Shown: positions 52,490 through 63,228, counted from the first letter of the stretch. The stretch is 64,000 bases of DNA from Maritalea mediterranea (GCF_021568695.1 NZ_JAKGTI010000001.1:1612001-1676000), one strand, 5' to 3'. Notes: a model not told the origin generated them from the sequence alone. Translations and numbers: made by a program.

Positions 52490-53307
52490 GGTTCTACCTT
52501 TCTAAAGGCGATAAAGGCCAGAAATAGTGCCAGGAGCGGCCATGCCAGCAGTGAGGTGAGCTGCCCGGCCAATCCGGACACGCTGCCCGCCGCGCCAAGG
52601 CCGGAGGCCAGCAGATTAACGGTCTGGTCCGGCGTGTTGAGCAGCCGGAAGGCATCGGCCGGGTTGGCCACAAGCGCATAGGGGAAGATGGTTTGAATAA
52701 AGGCACTGCCGCTATCGGCCACCAATATACCCAACAGCCCCAGATCATAAAGCACGACCGCGATCAACCAGAGGGCAATCGCCACGCCGGAAGCGGCACC
52801 GGTTTGATTGACCAGCCCGGAGATCATATAACCCAGCCCCAAAAAGGTGGCGCCCAGCGCCAGCGACGTGAAATAGAGCCGCAGCAAAGGCCCCCATTCG
52901 ATAACGCTTACGCCATGGCGCATCACCAGAATGGCCAGCGTCAGCCCCAGCCCGATGGCGAAGGCGATGGCCAGCACCACCATATGGGCCAAAAATTTAC
53001 CGATTAATATTTCGGCGCGCGACAGGGGATAGGACAGGCCAAGGGTCAGGGTGCCACGCTCGCGTTCGCCCACAATGGCGTCGAACGAGAGGAGCAGCGC
53101 AATCAGCGGCACCAGATAGACCGACAGGGTGGTGATCGAGGTGAGCGCAATGGTGAGCGGGCTGGCCCCAAGTGCTCCGGTGGGGGCGTCGCCAGCAAAG
53201 GTCAGCACCACATTGAACATGGCCATCAGCAACACAGCGGTGGCCACCCAAAGATTGCGCCGGGCAATCAGCAGCTCGAGCCGGGCAATGGAGAGAATGG
53301 AGGTCAT
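52486..53307 (-). CDS. nosY: ABC transporter permease NosY
   Basis: Inner-membrane permease of the NosDFY complex, 273 residues with about six hydrophobic helices (for example NLWVATAVLLMAMFNVVLTF and VYLVPLIALLLSFDAIVGER). The ERGTLTLGLSYPLSRAEILIGKF segment is typical of the family. The complex supports assembly of the Cu-S centre of NosZ. Overlaps nosF and nosL by four bases each. Confidence 0.92.
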   Translation of the reverse strand: MTSILSIARLELLIARRNLWVATAVLLMAMFNVVLTFAGDAPTGALGASPLTIALTSITTLSVYLVPLIALLLSFDAIVGERERGTLTLGLSYPLSRAEILIGKFLAHMVVLAIAFAIGLGLTLAILVMRHGVSVIEWGPLLRLYFTSLALGATFLGLGYMISGLVNQTGAASGVAIALWLIAVVLYDLGLLGILVADSGSAFIQTIFPYALVANPADAFRLLNTPDQTVNLLASGLGAAGSVSGLAGQLTSLLAWPLLALFLAFIAFRKVEP

Positions 53308-54203
53308 TTGGCAGACTCCTTTGCGGTGCTGAAATAGCGATAGAGTTCTTCAAGGCTGGCAGGGGTCACATCCACATCTTTCACCGCCGGGCCCAGCCCG
53401 GTGATGGTGGACAATAGCCGCATCTTTTTATCCGGCGCGCAGACCAGTTCCAGCGATTGGCCGTTTACCCGCTGGCCGCCCAGCTTTTCTTTCATGCCGT
53501 CAATATCGTCCCGCGCGGCGGAGATTTTGATCTTGATCGGCAGGCTGGCCTTTGCGCGCAATTGCTGCAAACTGTCATTGGCGACCAACTGGCCTTTCGA
53601 AAGGATGGCGATGCGGTCGGTGCGCAGTTCCAGCTCGGTCAAAGCGTGGGAGGAGAGCAGCACAGCGGCGCCCTGATCGGCCAGCTCTTCCACAATGTCA
53701 TAAAATTCGTGGCGGCTTACCGGGTCCAGCCCGCTGGTGGGTTCATCCAGAATAGCCAGTTTGGGCTGGCCCAACACCACTTGCGCTAGGCCAATGCGCT
53801 GGCGCATGCCTTTGGAATAGGTGCGGATCTTGCGGTCGGCCGCATGGGCAAGGCCCACCCGCTCCAGCAAATCATCGGCAATTTTGGTGGGCGTCGATTT
53901 CAGCCGTGCGAAATGGTGCAATTGTTCGCGCCCGGTCAAAGCGCCATGAAAGGCAACGCTTTCGGGCAAATAGCCGGTGATCTTGCGGGCGGCGGCGGAC
54001 CCGGCCGGGTGCCCCAGCACTTCGATTTCGCCCGCTGTTTTGGGCATCAGCCCCAGCACGATCTTAATCAGCGTGGTTTTGCCCGCGCCATTATGGCCCA
54101 GCAAGGCCACGCGTTCGCCCGCCTCGACAGAAAGGCTGACATCGCTCAAGGTTTCAAGCGTGCCGTGGCGTTTGACAATATGATCAATTTTGAGGGCAGG
54201 CAT
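53304..54203 (-). CDS. nosF: ABC transporter ATP-binding protein NosF
   Basis: ATPase of NosDFY, 299 residues. Walker A GHNGAGKTT, signature YSKGMRQRIGLAQVV and Walker B LAILDEPTSGLDP are intact. The ATG at 54203 shares a base with the nosD stop (TAATG) and has GGGAGGAG 5 bases upstream; an ATG at 54218 is less well placed. Confidence 0.93.
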   Translation of the reverse strand: MPALKIDHIVKRHGTLETLSDVSLSVEAGERVALLGHNGAGKTTLIKIVLGLMPKTAGEIEVLGHPAGSAAARKITGYLPESVAFHGALTGREQLHHFARLKSTPTKIADDLLERVGLAHAADRKIRTYSKGMRQRIGLAQVVLGQPKLAILDEPTSGLDPVSRHEFYDIVEELADQGAAVLLSSHALTELELRTDRIAILSKGQLVANDSLQQLRAKASLPIKIKISAARDDIDGMKEKLGGQRVNGQSLELVCAPDKKMRLLSTITGLGPAVKDVDVTPASLEELYRYFSTAKESAK

Positions 54204-55465
54204 TAGCGCTCCTCCCATTCAGGAATAGTGGGCAAGTTGGGTTGCATCAGTGGCGCCCGGTCCACTACGCCACCGGGCAGCAAAGCGGGAAAGGCGGATT
54301 GGGACCAGCGGATCAGCTGCACCGCCGGCGAGCCCATCAAAGATTTGGCCGCGGGCTGGGTCCATAGAATGTGGTCCATAATATCGTTGGGGCGATAGGC
54401 GGCATCGGCAATGCCATCGCCATCCAGATCAAAGGCGGCGTGGTCAGACCAGTAATTGCCCTTGTCGCCCTCGCTCCAGTCCACCCATTTGCTGCCCACA
54501 TATTTCACCTGGGTGCGGTTGTTCACAATGGCATTGCCGGCAAAGCTGTTCTTTTCCGATCCGGCGGTGAAGTGAATGCCGATTTGGCATTGGGCGAACA
54601 GATTATTGTGAAACTCATTTTTGTGGGCATTATAGATAAAGACGCACTTTTCGCCGCCTTGCTCAATCCGGTTACCGAAAATTGTGCTCTTATTGGTGTA
54701 GTTGAGCATGATGCCATGGTCGCGGTCGCCGCGGCTTAAATTGCCTTCAATCTCCACATTATCGGAATACATAATGGCATAGCCCAAATGATTGCCGAGG
54801 GAGATATTGCCGCGTACCGCAGACTGGTTGGCATACATATAGTGAATGGCAAAGCGCAGATCGCGCATGCGGTTGCCGATAAATTCATTCTTTTTCGAGG
54901 TGTTGACGAAAATGCCGTCCCGGCCATAGCGAATGTCATTTTCGACCACTTTCGAGCCGGTAGCATTCCACACATAAACCCCATTGCCGCGGTCATTCAT
55001 GCGGTGGTCCTGCCGCCCCTCAATGATATTGCCGCGCACCAGGGCGTTCCGGGCGCCATGCACATCAATACCGATCAAATTGCCGATCACCACATTGTCT
55101 TCCACGCGGGAGCGATGGGCGGTTTTGTTCAGCTTGATGCCCGCATCTTTAAACTCGCCTTCCGAGCCGGAGCCGGTGACCTTCAGCCCGCGCACCAGCG
55201 CGTCTTCCGCATTGATGGTGATCACAGTGCCGGTGCCATTGCCTTTTATATGGGCCTGGCCCTGACCGTCGAGGGTGAGGGGGGTGTTGATTTCAATTGG
55301 TCCTTTATAGGTGCCGGGGGCGAGGCGGATATAATCACCCGCCTCGGCCTTTTGCAAAATAGTGACCAATGCCACGCCATCATCGGGCGCAATCTGCCAG
55401 TCGCGGGCCATGGCGGTGGCCGCGTTCAACAGCAGAATGACACTCAATAACAGGCGCAGCATCAT
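54203..55465 (-). CDS. nosD: Periplasmic copper-maturation protein NosD
   Basis: Periplasmic right-handed beta-helix protein, 420 residues, with a signal peptide (LRLLLSVILLLNAATAMA). The repeating G-N-x-I/V coil pattern (VIGNLIGIDVHGARNALVRGNIIEG, GNRMRDLRFAIHYMYANQS) covers most of the protein. It receives copper or sulfur cargo via NosFY. The ATG at 55465 is preferred since AGGAG lies 7-8 bases upstream; GTG 55471 is too close to it. Confidence 0.93.
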   Translation of the reverse strand: MMLRLLLSVILLLNAATAMARDWQIAPDDGVALVTILQKAEAGDYIRLAPGTYKGPIEINTPLTLDGQGQAHIKGNGTGTVITINAEDALVRGLKVTGSGSEGEFKDAGIKLNKTAHRSRVEDNVVIGNLIGIDVHGARNALVRGNIIEGRQDHRMNDRGNGVYVWNATGSKVVENDIRYGRDGIFVNTSKKNEFIGNRMRDLRFAIHYMYANQSAVRGNISLGNHLGYAIMYSDNVEIEGNLSRGDRDHGIMLNYTNKSTIFGNRIEQGGEKCVFIYNAHKNEFHNNLFAQCQIGIHFTAGSEKNSFAGNAIVNNRTQVKYVGSKWVDWSEGDKGNYWSDHAAFDLDGDGIADAAYRPNDIMDHILWTQPAAKSLMGSPAVQLIRWSQSAFPALLPGGVVDRAPLMQPNLPTIPEWEER

Positions 55466-55475
55466 GGTCACACTC

Positions 55476-57389
55476 CTAGCGGGGCTCTACCAGCATACGG
55501 CCGCGCATTTCCATGTGCAGCGCATGGCAGAACCACTGGCAATAATACCAGTGCACGCCCGGACGTCCGGCAATGAAGGTCACGGAGGCAGTGGCCTGTG
55601 GTCCAACTTCCATGGCGACATTGTGGTTTGACAGGCAGAAGCCGTGGGTCAAATCATCAATCTCGTCCAAGTTGGTCACGTAAACAGTGACTTCATCACC
55701 TTGCTTGACGGTGAATTTCTCCATGGAGAAGATTGGGGCCACGGACACCATATAGACCCGCACCTTGTTGCCGTCGCGAATAATGGTGTCGGACCCGACT
55801 TCAAGATCCACCCCGTCCGCGGCAGCCTGCGCTTTGGCATCATCAAACATTGGGTCATTGCGGTCCCAAACAGCGCTTGGGTTCACTTTTGACCGGTGCA
55901 CAATGATGCTGTCATGCGGCTCGGCAAATGTCGGGCCGTCATGCACCACTTTCATTTCGTCTGATGTGATGTCGATCAACTGCTCATTTTCAGGCTTCAA
56001 TGGCCCCACATTCAAGAACCGGTCTTTTGAGAACTTGTTCATGGAGACAAGCCACTTACCATCCGCCTCGGCGGTCTCCCCCATTGAGGTGGAGTTGTGG
56101 CCGGGCTGATAAGCAACGTCGACTTTAGAAATGATCGGGTCAACATCTTCACCGGCATAGGCACGGATGGCTTTGTCGATGTTCCATTTCACCACCTGGC
56201 TATCCAGGAACAGCGTGGTGAAGGCATTGCCTTTGCCATCATAGGCGGTGTGCAATGGGCCAAGACCCAATTGTGGCTCGGCCACAATCGCAGAACGTGG
56301 ATCAACATCTGATTCAAACAGGGCATCCAGCTTGGTCACATCGATCACAGACACGGTGGGTGACAATTTGCCGGACACGCAGACATGGCGTTTGTCTGGT
56401 GCGGTGTTGATGCCGTGGGGACTGTTGGGGATCGGAATATAGCGGGTATATTTCTTGTTTGATCCTTTGCGGCCATCGATAATCGGCACACCATTGACCA
56501 CTTGCACATCGCCATTTGCGACGCCTTTTTCAATTTCCTTGAGGTTGAAGACCACCACATGGTCCATCTCGCTCTCGGTCATCTCCGCCAGATTCATGCC
56601 CATTTCTGAGTTGTATGAGGTGGAGAAGGCGTATTTGCCCTGATAGTCGCAGTCAGTGTTGTCGAGGTTGCCAGAAACCATAACCTGCCACGCCACTTTC
56701 ATCTCATCGCCATCAATGGCGGAGAAGATGTTGGTGTAGGTGGACACGTCATTCATGGTGGACCCATCATTGATCAATGGGGCTTCATGCTCTGAGTTGG
56801 CAAACACATAACCGGTCCGCGGATATTTTTGTGGCCGCATGCCGTGAATATCATGGGCGTTGGGGATTTCGATGATCTTGTCGCACTTCATCACATCCAC
56901 ACGAACGCGGGCCACGCGGGTGTTGGCCTTGTCGTTCATAAAGATATAGCGGCCATCATAGGTGCCGTCAGTGAACGACATATGCGGGTGGTGCAAATCA
57001 CCATTGTCATAAGTCTTCAGGCCGGATTCGGCGAGAAACGCTTTGGTTTCCTCGGTCAGACCTTCGGTCAGAATTTTCAGTGATTCATTGGTTTGGCCCC
57101 AGCCGGTGGCGGAACAGCGGTTAAACACGGGGACCCGCATCAATTCACGCATGGAGGGCACGCCCAAAATGCGCAGTTCGCCGCTTTGGCCAGAAGACCA
57201 GAAGCCGTAATATTCATCCAATTCGCCGGGGGCCAATGAATGGCTGTTTTCAGCAGCGGCAGCCGGAGTTGCCATTAAGGCCGCTCCACCAGTTGCGGCA
57301 ATTGAGCCAGCTAAGAAGGCACCTGCTCCGGTGCCGGACAGAAGTTCCCGACGGGAAATTCCTGCAGTTTTGACAGTATCGTCAGACAT
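55476..57389 (-). CDS. nosZ: Nitrous-oxide reductase, clade I
   Basis: Periplasmic multicopper enzyme that reduces N2O to N2, 637 residues. A Tat signal ([19 protein letters not shown]) marks clade I. CuZ histidines include DLHHPHMSF and the HDIHGMRP region; the C-terminal CuA site reads [12 protein letters not shown]. The ATG at 57389 is preceded by AGGAG; the frame extends 77 codons further upstream but only inside nosR, with no matching family sequence. Confidence 0.97.
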   Translation of the reverse strand: MSDDTVKTAGISRRELLSGTGAGAFLAGSIAATGGAALMATPAAAAENSHSLAPGELDEYYGFWSSGQSGELRILGVPSMRELMRVPVFNRCSATGWGQTNESLKILTEGLTEETKAFLAESGLKTYDNGDLHHPHMSFTDGTYDGRYIFMNDKANTRVARVRVDVMKCDKIIEIPNAHDIHGMRPQKYPRTGYVFANSEHEAPLINDGSTMNDVSTYTNIFSAIDGDEMKVAWQVMVSGNLDNTDCDYQGKYAFSTSYNSEMGMNLAEMTESEMDHVVVFNLKEIEKGVANGDVQVVNGVPIIDGRKGSNKKYTRYIPIPNSPHGINTAPDKRHVCVSGKLSPTVSVIDVTKLDALFESDVDPRSAIVAEPQLGLGPLHTAYDGKGNAFTTLFLDSQVVKWNIDKAIRAYAGEDVDPIISKVDVAYQPGHNSTSMGETAEADGKWLVSMNKFSKDRFLNVGPLKPENEQLIDITSDEMKVVHDGPTFAEPHDSIIVHRSKVNPSAVWDRNDPMFDDAKAQAAADGVDLEVGSDTIIRDGNKVRVYMVSVAPIFSMEKFTVKQGDEVTVYVTNLDEIDDLTHGFCLSNHNVAMEVGPQATASVTFIAGRPGVHWYYCQWFCHALHMEMRGRMLVEPR

Positions 57390-57390
57390 T

Positions 57391-59646
57391 TTAGCTCTCC
57401 TTTTCGCTAATGTCTTGATTGGTCTTTTTGGTGAGCAGCTTTTCCATGGCTGCTCGGGAGGCTGCCTCGCTTGCACTCCGACGCTCCCGTCCTTTTCTCT
57501 TTTTGATACAGACAGGGCATTTCTGGTCGTCCTGATACAGCACCTGACAGTGCAGACAGGACAGACATTCATTGGGGTTGATCTGACCATTGGGGTGAAT
57601 GGCCTGCACAAAACATTCATTGGCGCAGGTCTGGCAGGGGCTGCCGCATTCCTTATAGCGGTTCAGCCAGTCAAACATGCGGATGCGTCCGGGGATCGCC
57701 AGTGCCGCGCCCAGCGGGCACAAATAGCGGCAGTAAAAACGTTCCACAAACAGCCCGATCCCTAATAGCATTGTGGCAAACACCACGAATGGCCAGGCGC
57801 GATCAAATTTCAGAATAATCGCGGTTTTGAACGGTTCAATCTCGGCATATTGCTCGGCCATGGGAATGGAGATCAGCGACAGGCCGAACAGCCCGAGGAA
57901 AATAATATATTTGATCGGCCAAAGCCGCTCATGCAGGCCCCAGGGCAATTCCCATTGCGGCACTTTGAAAAAGCGGGCGATCTGGTTGGTGATTTCCTGC
58001 AACGCGCCGAAGGGGCACAGCCACCCGCAAAAGGCGCCACGGCCCCAGAACAAAAGCGCCGCTGCCACGGAGAACCATAGGATAAAGACCAGCGGGTCGA
58101 GCAGGAACGCATCCCAGCTGAACCCGCTTTGCAGCGATGCGCCCAGCGCCATCAAATTAACGACGGACAGTTGCGCATTTTGCCCCCAACCGAGGAAGAC
58201 CAGAGTGAGCACCAGAAAGCCCATGCGGAACCAATAGAAGAAACGCGCATTGCGGGTGAATTGTTTTTGGAAAAAGAAGGTGGCGGTGAGCACGGCCAGC
58301 ATCACCCCGAGCACGCCGATTTCAAATTGTTTGTCCAGCCAAATGCGTTTCCAAAGGGCGGCCCGCGCGGCGTCATCATCGTCTGGGTCCACCGCCGGCG
58401 CTGCGGGGCCCGCTTCGGGCAAAGGCTTCAGATATTTTTCCGGCAGCTTGTACCCCAAATCGAAGGTGAGGAAGGTTTTCTCCACCGGCCCCACTTCCCG
58501 ATGTGCCAGTAATTGCAGGCGCCAGGGCTGGGTGGGGTCAAATTCGGCGTCGGCCGGGATTTTAAACAGGTCCAGCTCGGCAAAGCTTGGGGCCCCATCA
58601 GCAGCGACTTCGCCCAGGCGGCGCTGATGCTTGTCGAAAAAGCGCACGGAGATGTCGCCCTGGATCAGCTGAATACGGTCAAAAATGCCGCCGCGCACAT
58701 AGCCTGAGCCTTTAAAAGAATAGAGCCCGCGCCCGGCCAACATGATGGCGTGCTCGCCTTCATCCAGCCAGTCATTCAAATTGTTGTGCTCGGCTTCCCC
58801 CAAAAGCGATTGGCCAATGCTGGGCACCGACACAAGCGCAGCATGCAAATCAATATAGGTGGTTTCCGGGTCTTTTTCGATCGGCCGATTGATGGCGCGG
58901 GGATCGCCGGTCGCGTCAAACGCATCGTTGATTTGCCCCACATCCAGGGTCATGCGCCGCACGGTGCCGTCGCCGGCCATGGTGTGCCAATCGCTGATCA
59001 TATCCTCATCAGTCAGGATTTCGCGCTGCACGGTCTGGTTCGGCACTTGCTGGCTCAAGCCGCCCAATCCCTTGGCGCGCGCGACCTTAATGGCCGAGCG
59101 CACGATCGAATCATCAATGATCATGATCGTGACGGTGGCACCAGAAATGATCTGCAACTCATGGGCGGAGCCGCCTTGTTTGGCCTCTTCGATGACATCG
59201 AGGCCCTTATAGCTGGCGGTCAGCTTTTTGATTTTGCTGTCCGGAATGCCGATCAACACAATCGGCTCAGAATGTTTGACCAGCTCCGCGCCCAGCAATT
59301 TGCCATCCAGCCCGATGGCGGCCATCACATGGATGGGCTTGCCGGAATAGCCGGTGGTGCCAACAAAGTCTGAGGTGATGAAAGCATAACCTAAAACCTC
59401 ATCGCCCTTCATGAGCGGGGCGACCGGCGTGTCTTTGCCAATCTCACCATAGCCCGAGGCCTCCGGCGCAAAAGTAGATGCTGCCACTTTCGGCAAAAAT
59501 CGCTCAAGCACGGGTCGATTGCCCTGCGCCTGGGCTGCAGATAGCGAGAGGGTGAAGAACAGGAACAACAGCAACAACTTGCCCGCGCCGCTTTGCGCAG
59601 CGTTAAAGATCTTGTTCCAATTCAGGCGTTTTAGGTGAACAGACAT
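57391..59646 (-). CDS. nosR: Membrane-bound flavo/iron-sulfur regulator NosR
   Basis: Polytopic protein needed for nos expression and electron supply to NosZ, 751 residues. After a signal anchor comes a periplasmic FMN-binding domain with [11 protein letters not shown], whose Thr is the usual covalent FMN site; this gives a role for NosX. About six helices follow, then cytoplasmic [26 protein letters not shown] and the 4Fe-4S cluster ligands [11 protein letters not shown] and CLSCLHC. ATG 59646 is chosen over TTG 59652. First gene of the operon. Confidence 0.95.
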   Translation of the reverse strand: MSVHLKRLNWNKIFNAAQSGAGKLLLLFLFFTLSLSAAQAQGNRPVLERFLPKVAASTFAPEASGYGEIGKDTPVAPLMKGDEVLGYAFITSDFVGTTGYSGKPIHVMAAIGLDGKLLGAELVKHSEPIVLIGIPDSKIKKLTASYKGLDVIEEAKQGGSAHELQIISGATVTIMIIDDSIVRSAIKVARAKGLGGLSQQVPNQTVQREILTDEDMISDWHTMAGDGTVRRMTLDVGQINDAFDATGDPRAINRPIEKDPETTYIDLHAALVSVPSIGQSLLGEAEHNNLNDWLDEGEHAIMLAGRGLYSFKGSGYVRGGIFDRIQLIQGDISVRFFDKHQRRLGEVAADGAPSFAELDLFKIPADAEFDPTQPWRLQLLAHREVGPVEKTFLTFDLGYKLPEKYLKPLPEAGPAAPAVDPDDDDAARAALWKRIWLDKQFEIGVLGVMLAVLTATFFFQKQFTRNARFFYWFRMGFLVLTLVFLGWGQNAQLSVVNLMALGASLQSGFSWDAFLLDPLVFILWFSVAAALLFWGRGAFCGWLCPFGALQEITNQIARFFKVPQWELPWGLHERLWPIKYIIFLGLFGLSLISIPMAEQYAEIEPFKTAIILKFDRAWPFVVFATMLLGIGLFVERFYCRYLCPLGAALAIPGRIRMFDWLNRYKECGSPCQTCANECFVQAIHPNGQINPNECLSCLHCQVLYQDDQKCPVCIKKRKGRERRSASEAASRAAMEKLLTKKTNQDISEKES

Positions 59647-59701
59647 ATGCAACCAAACAGTTTTGTTCTGTTCTGGTTACACGCGAATTTTTGGGCGTAC
59701 T

Positions 59702-59715
59702 TTGATCTAGAACAA
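59702..59715 (-). promoter_or_regulatory. FNR/NnrR-type box upstream of nosR
   Basis: The minus strand reads TTGTT-N4-ATCAA, one change from the FNR consensus TTGAT-N4-ATCAA and close to NnrR/Dnr boxes. It is centred about 62 bases upstream of the nosR ATG, suiting activation near -41.5 of a promoter about 20 bases before the start. Oxygen- or nitric-oxide-responsive control of the nos operon is expected from this. Confidence 0.65.
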
Positions 59716-59747
59716 GCTTTATCAAAATACTGCATGGAGCAAACAAA

Positions 59748-59772
59748 AGGCGCAGCCGGTTAAGCTGCGCCT
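59748..59772 (-). terminator. Rho-independent terminator after the TRAP-uspA operon
   Basis: On the minus strand, AGGCGCAGC pairs with GCTGCGCCT across a 7-base loop (59748-59772), followed by TTTGTTTG. It lies 28 bases after the uspA stop, the classic position, and precedes the divergent nosR promoter region. Confidence 0.8.
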
Positions 59773-59799
59773 GAATTGTAGCCATTGTGGCGGTTTTGC

Positions 59800-60243
59800 T
59801 CAGACCACCAAGACCGGTCGTTTGGACAGGCCGGTCACCTTGTGAGACACGCTGCCGAGCAAATAATCCTCAACAGAGCCCATGCCCCGGCTGCCAATGA
59901 TGATCAGATCGCAATCATGCTTGTCTGCCGATTTAACGATGGTGCGTGCCACCCCGCCAGAGGCCACATAGGCGTGCACATCTTCGCACCCGCCCTCTTT
60001 GGCGATTTTCTTGCCGTGTTCTGCGACCTCGGTGGCATGCTCGCGCATAATATCGTCGAGGTTGCCCGGTTCGTTTGGGCGCACCATTGATAGCGAGGCT
60101 TCCAGCATCGAGTGATGACGATAAACAGTGAGAATATTTAGCGTACACCCGTCTTTATTGGCTTTGGCCAGTTCGATCGCTTTGTCCAATGCTTTTTCTG
60201 CACCGGGAGATCCATCAAATGGCACCAATATGGATTTAAACAT
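59800..60243 (-). CDS. Universal stress protein UspA family
   Basis: Cytosolic nucleotide-binding UspA protein, 147 residues. The ILVPFDGSPGAEKALDKAIE opening and the C-terminal ATP motif IIIGSRGMGSVEDYLLGSVSHKV are complete. It lies 11 bases after the TRAP large-permease gene, in the same position as TeaD in the ectoine TRAP system of Halomonas, where this protein regulates the transporter. That comparison is by position and family only. Confidence 0.9.
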   Translation of the reverse strand: MFKSILVPFDGSPGAEKALDKAIELAKANKDGCTLNILTVYRHHSMLEASLSMVRPNEPGNLDDIMREHATEVAEHGKKIAKEGGCEDVHAYVASGGVARTIVKSADKHDCDLIIIGSRGMGSVEDYLLGSVSHKVTGLSKRPVLVV

Positions 60244-60254
60244 TCTATCCTCCT

Positions 60255-61541
60255 TTATTTCGCAAAGGCCAGATCACGCAGGAACAGCGCAATTTGCGGG
60301 AAGAAGATCAACGCCACGGCCACACTCAACAGAATGAAAATGAACGGCGGTGTGCCCCGGATCACTTCCATATAGGGCCGCTTGAACACCGCAATCGCGG
60401 TGAAAATATCACAGCCGAATGGCGGTGTGGCGGAGCCAATGGCCACTTGCAAGGTGATGATCGTGCCCACCAGAACAGGGTCCAGTCCCAAAGACTGCAC
60501 CACCGGTGCAAAGACCGGGACGAGGATCAGGATCACCACAATCGGGTCCACAAACATGCAGCCGATGAAAAAGGCAATGGAGATGACGAACAGCACCCCG
60601 ATTCGCCCCATTTCTGTGATGCCGATGGCGCCGAGAATTTCTTGTGGCACCTGCGCAAAGGAAATCACCCAAGAAAAGGCCGCACCAGCCGCCACCAGAA
60701 TGAACACAACGGCGGTAATCAAGCCCGTGGACTTGGCTGTTTCATAAACATTTTTCAGCGACAAGGTGCGGAAGAATACCACTTCGAGCAGCAAGGCATA
60801 AAGCACACAGGCCGCCGCAGCTTCAGTGGGGCTGAAGATGCCGCCATAAATTCCGCCAATGATGATGACCGGAAAGCCCATGGGCCAGATGGCCTCGCGT
60901 AAGCTTGTCAGGCGCTCACGCCAGGTGGCCTTCTCTTCGGTGGGTACATTGTGGCGCACCGCATAGATATAGCTATAGATCGAGAACAAAAACAGGATCA
61001 AAAGCCCAGGCCCGATGCCCGCAATAAACAGTTCGGCAATCGAGGTTTGTGACACCACACCATAAATAATCATGCCGATAGAGGGCGGGATCAAAAAAGC
61101 AATGTCACTCGAGTTGACGATCAGGGCCAGCACAAAGCTGTCCTTATAACCCGCTTTCAGCATGCGGGGCCGCAAGGGTGACCCGATGGCCACCACAGTG
61201 GCCTGGGTCGAGCCCGATACGGCACCAAACATGGTGCAGGCCGCTGCGGTGGACACAGCCAAGCCGCCTTTGACGTGGCCGACAAAGGACATCACCAGAT
61301 TGATCAAACGCGATGCGGATTGACCGCGTGTCATAATGTCAGCGGCAAAGATGAACATGGGCACGGCAATCAGTGAGGCTGGTCGAATGCCCCCCATCAT
61401 TTGTTGCACCATGGTCTCCATCTGGCCAAAGCCATTGAACATCATGAAAAAACCGATGGTCGCGCCCACAAAAAGCGGCACCATCATAGGAAAGCCCAGC
61501 AGAAGCAGGACAATCATGGATAAAAATACAATTGTTGCCAT
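60255..61541 (-). CDS. TRAP transporter large permease (DctM)
   Basis: Large membrane subunit of a TRAP importer, 428 residues with about twelve hydrophobic segments. IVFLSMIVLLLLGFPMMVPL and GAVSGSTQATVVAIGSPLRP are family features. ATG 61541 is chosen with GAGGGGGAGA upstream. It follows the small subunit by ten bases. Drives uptake of an organic acid or osmolyte by a sodium or proton gradient. Confidence 0.93.
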   Translation of the reverse strand: MATIVFLSMIVLLLLGFPMMVPLFVGATIGFFMMFNGFGQMETMVQQMMGGIRPASLIAVPMFIFAADIMTRGQSASRLINLVMSFVGHVKGGLAVSTAAACTMFGAVSGSTQATVVAIGSPLRPRMLKAGYKDSFVLALIVNSSDIAFLIPPSIGMIIYGVVSQTSIAELFIAGIGPGLLILFLFSIYSYIYAVRHNVPTEEKATWRERLTSLREAIWPMGFPVIIIGGIYGGIFSPTEAAAACVLYALLLEVVFFRTLSLKNVYETAKSTGLITAVVFILVAAGAAFSWVISFAQVPQEILGAIGITEMGRIGVLFVISIAFFIGCMFVDPIVVILILVPVFAPVVQSLGLDPVLVGTIITLQVAIGSATPPFGCDIFTAIAVFKRPYMEVIRGTPPFIFILLSVAVALIFFPQIALFLRDLAFAK

Positions 61542-61551
61542 GGTCTCCCCC

Positions 61552-62130
61552 TCAGACTTCCTTCTCGTCTTCATCATACCCTTCAAGCACCGCGGTGGAG
61601 AGGTAGATGTCTTTAGACGTGATGTTTTTAATGGCAGTCAGTAAATATTGGGCGCCGGTCATAAACAGCCCGACAGGCACCCAGATCAAAATCAGCCAGA
61701 CCGGTATTTGCAGCGAGGGCAGCACGCGACCGCGTGAGGCCTGTGTGCCGATATAGTTCACTGCATAATAGCAAAGCCCAAACATGATTGTGGCGGTGAC
61801 CAAAGTGATGAACACCATCAGCGCCTTGCGCATTTTTGGCGGCAGCGCATCATAAATGGCTGACATGCGGATATGCCGTCCATGGCGGGCGGCATAACTG
61901 ATCCCGGCAAAGGTGATCATAATGATCAAAATCCGGTTCAATTCTTCTGAGAAAAAAATCGAGCTGCCCAGCACATAGCGGCCAACCACATTGGCGCTCG
62001 TGTTAAGCGCCATCAACAATACACCAATAGCCAGAAAGAAAGATTCAATGCGACTGATCGCCGTATCAATCACCCCTAAAAAGCCGGGTAACGCAGAATC
62101 AAGCTCCTTCAAGTCCTGCTCGTCACTCAT
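61552..62130 (-). CDS. TRAP transporter small permease (DctQ)
   Basis: Four-helix membrane subunit of the TRAP importer, 192 residues, the normal DctQ form. [31 protein letters not shown] is the conserved central region, with [23 protein letters not shown] near the end. It lies between the binding-protein gene and the large permease, separated from the former by a hairpin. Confidence 0.9.
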   Translation of the reverse strand: MSDEQDLKELDSALPGFLGVIDTAISRIESFFLAIGVLLMALNTSANVVGRYVLGSSIFFSEELNRILIIMITFAGISYAARHGRHIRMSAIYDALPPKMRKALMVFITLVTATIMFGLCYYAVNYIGTQASRGRVLPSLQIPVWLILIWVPVGLFMTGAQYLLTAIKNITSKDIYLSTAVLEGYDEDEKEV

Positions 62131-62158
62131 CGTGTTCTCCCCCCACGCAGATCGAGTT

Positions 62159-62187
62159 CTGCCCGGCCAGATGCGCCGGCCGGGCAG
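62159..62187 (-). terminator. GC hairpin between dctP and dctQ, likely attenuating
   Basis: Arms GCCCGGCC (62161-62168) and GGCCGGGC (62178-62185), extendable by two pairs, form a very stable stem just after the binding-protein stop. No T run follows, so it may protect the upstream mRNA from decay rather than terminate. Confidence 0.5.
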
Positions 62188-62205
62188 CCATAGCTTTTCA
62201 AAAGC

Positions 62206-63228
62206 TTATTCGGTCGCGGTTGCTTCCAAATCTGCTTTCATCTGCTCAAGGATGGCTTTGCCGCTGTCACCTGTCATTTCGATGAATTTCTCCTCAACCT
62301 CAGAAGCCGCTGCTTTAAAGCATTCGCGCTCTTCTTCAGTCAGAATGGTCACCGTCATTTCAGGCTTAGCTTCCTTGATTTTCGCCAATTCCTGATCCGC
62401 CAGATCTTTTTGGTAGGTAACAATGTGATCATAGGCCACGTCTGCCGCCTCTTCGATCACCTGCTGTTCTTCTTCACTCAAACCATTATAGAAATCCTGG
62501 TTGGCCATCAGGGCCGTGGTGAAGACGTTATGACCAGCATAGGTAATGTGATCGGTCACTTCGTAGATCTTGGTGGAATAAAGGAAGAAGGTCGGGTTTT
62601 CCTGACCTTGAATGATGTTGGTCTGCAGACCACCATATACTTCACCCCAAGGCAATGGTGTCGGCGTCGCCCCGAAAGCCTTGTAGCTTTCGACCAGCAA
62701 TGGGTTGGTCATCACGCGGAATTTCACCTCGTTCAAGTCTTCACAAGCCTTGACGGGTTCCTTCGTGGTCATGGCCACTTCGCCTTCAGGATACATGGAG
62801 AGCAATTCGAGGCCTTGCTCAGCATAAAGCTCTTCAAAGTCCTCATTGATGGCCTTGCTTTCTTTATAGAAGCGGGCCAGATGCTCTTGGTCTGTTGGCA
62901 ACAGGTAAGGCACAAAGAACACTTGCGCCTCGGGAATCAGCGCGCCGGTGAAGCCGGGAGACTGGTTCACAAATTGCAAGATGCCCGCTTGGGCCTGCTC
63001 CATAATATCTGCAGATTCACCCAGTGTGCCGAACGGGAACAGCTGGATTTCATGGTCTGTTTTTTCTTCAACAACTTCCTTGAACTTGGTCGCATAAACG
63101 CCTTGCACGTCTGTAATTGCTTCCTCAAAAGCATAGCGCCAAGTGTCTGCTTGCGCGGCAGAAAGGCCCATGGCCAGCGCACTGACACCAGCCAACGCGC
63201 CCAGTGTGTGTTTCATGAGTTTTCTCAA
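62206..63228 (-). CDS. TRAP transporter substrate-binding protein (DctP family)
   Basis: Periplasmic binding protein, 340 residues. The signal peptide is MKHTLGALAGVSALAMGLSAAQA. VMTNPLLVESYKAFGATPTPL is the conserved region with the Arg that holds the substrate carboxylate, and PWGEVYGGLQTNIIQGQENP follows. TTG 63228 is chosen because GGAGG lies exactly 5 bases upstream; the next ATG (63216) lies 17 bases from it. Both give a working signal peptide. First gene of a dctP-dctQ-dctM-usp unit. Confidence 0.9.
   Translation of the reverse strand: MRKLMKHTLGALAGVSALAMGLSAAQADTWRYAFEEAITDVQGVYATKFKEVVEEKTDHEIQLFPFGTLGESADIMEQAQAGILQFVNQSPGFTGALIPEAQVFFVPYLLPTDQEHLARFYKESKAINEDFEELYAEQGLELLSMYPEGEVAMTTKEPVKACEDLNEVKFRVMTNPLLVESYKAFGATPTPLPWGEVYGGLQTNIIQGQENPTFFLYSTKIYEVTDHITYAGHNVFTTALMANQDFYNGLSEEEQQVIEEAADVAYDHIVTYQKDLADQELAKIKEAKPEMTVTILTEEERECFKAAASEVEEKFIEMTGDSGKAILEQMKADLEATATE

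Noticed and set aside
55476-57620. Long N-terminal extension of nosZ (714 codons in total)
   Set aside because: The extra 77 codons lie inside nosR in another frame; the Tat signal and AGGAG fix the start at 57389.
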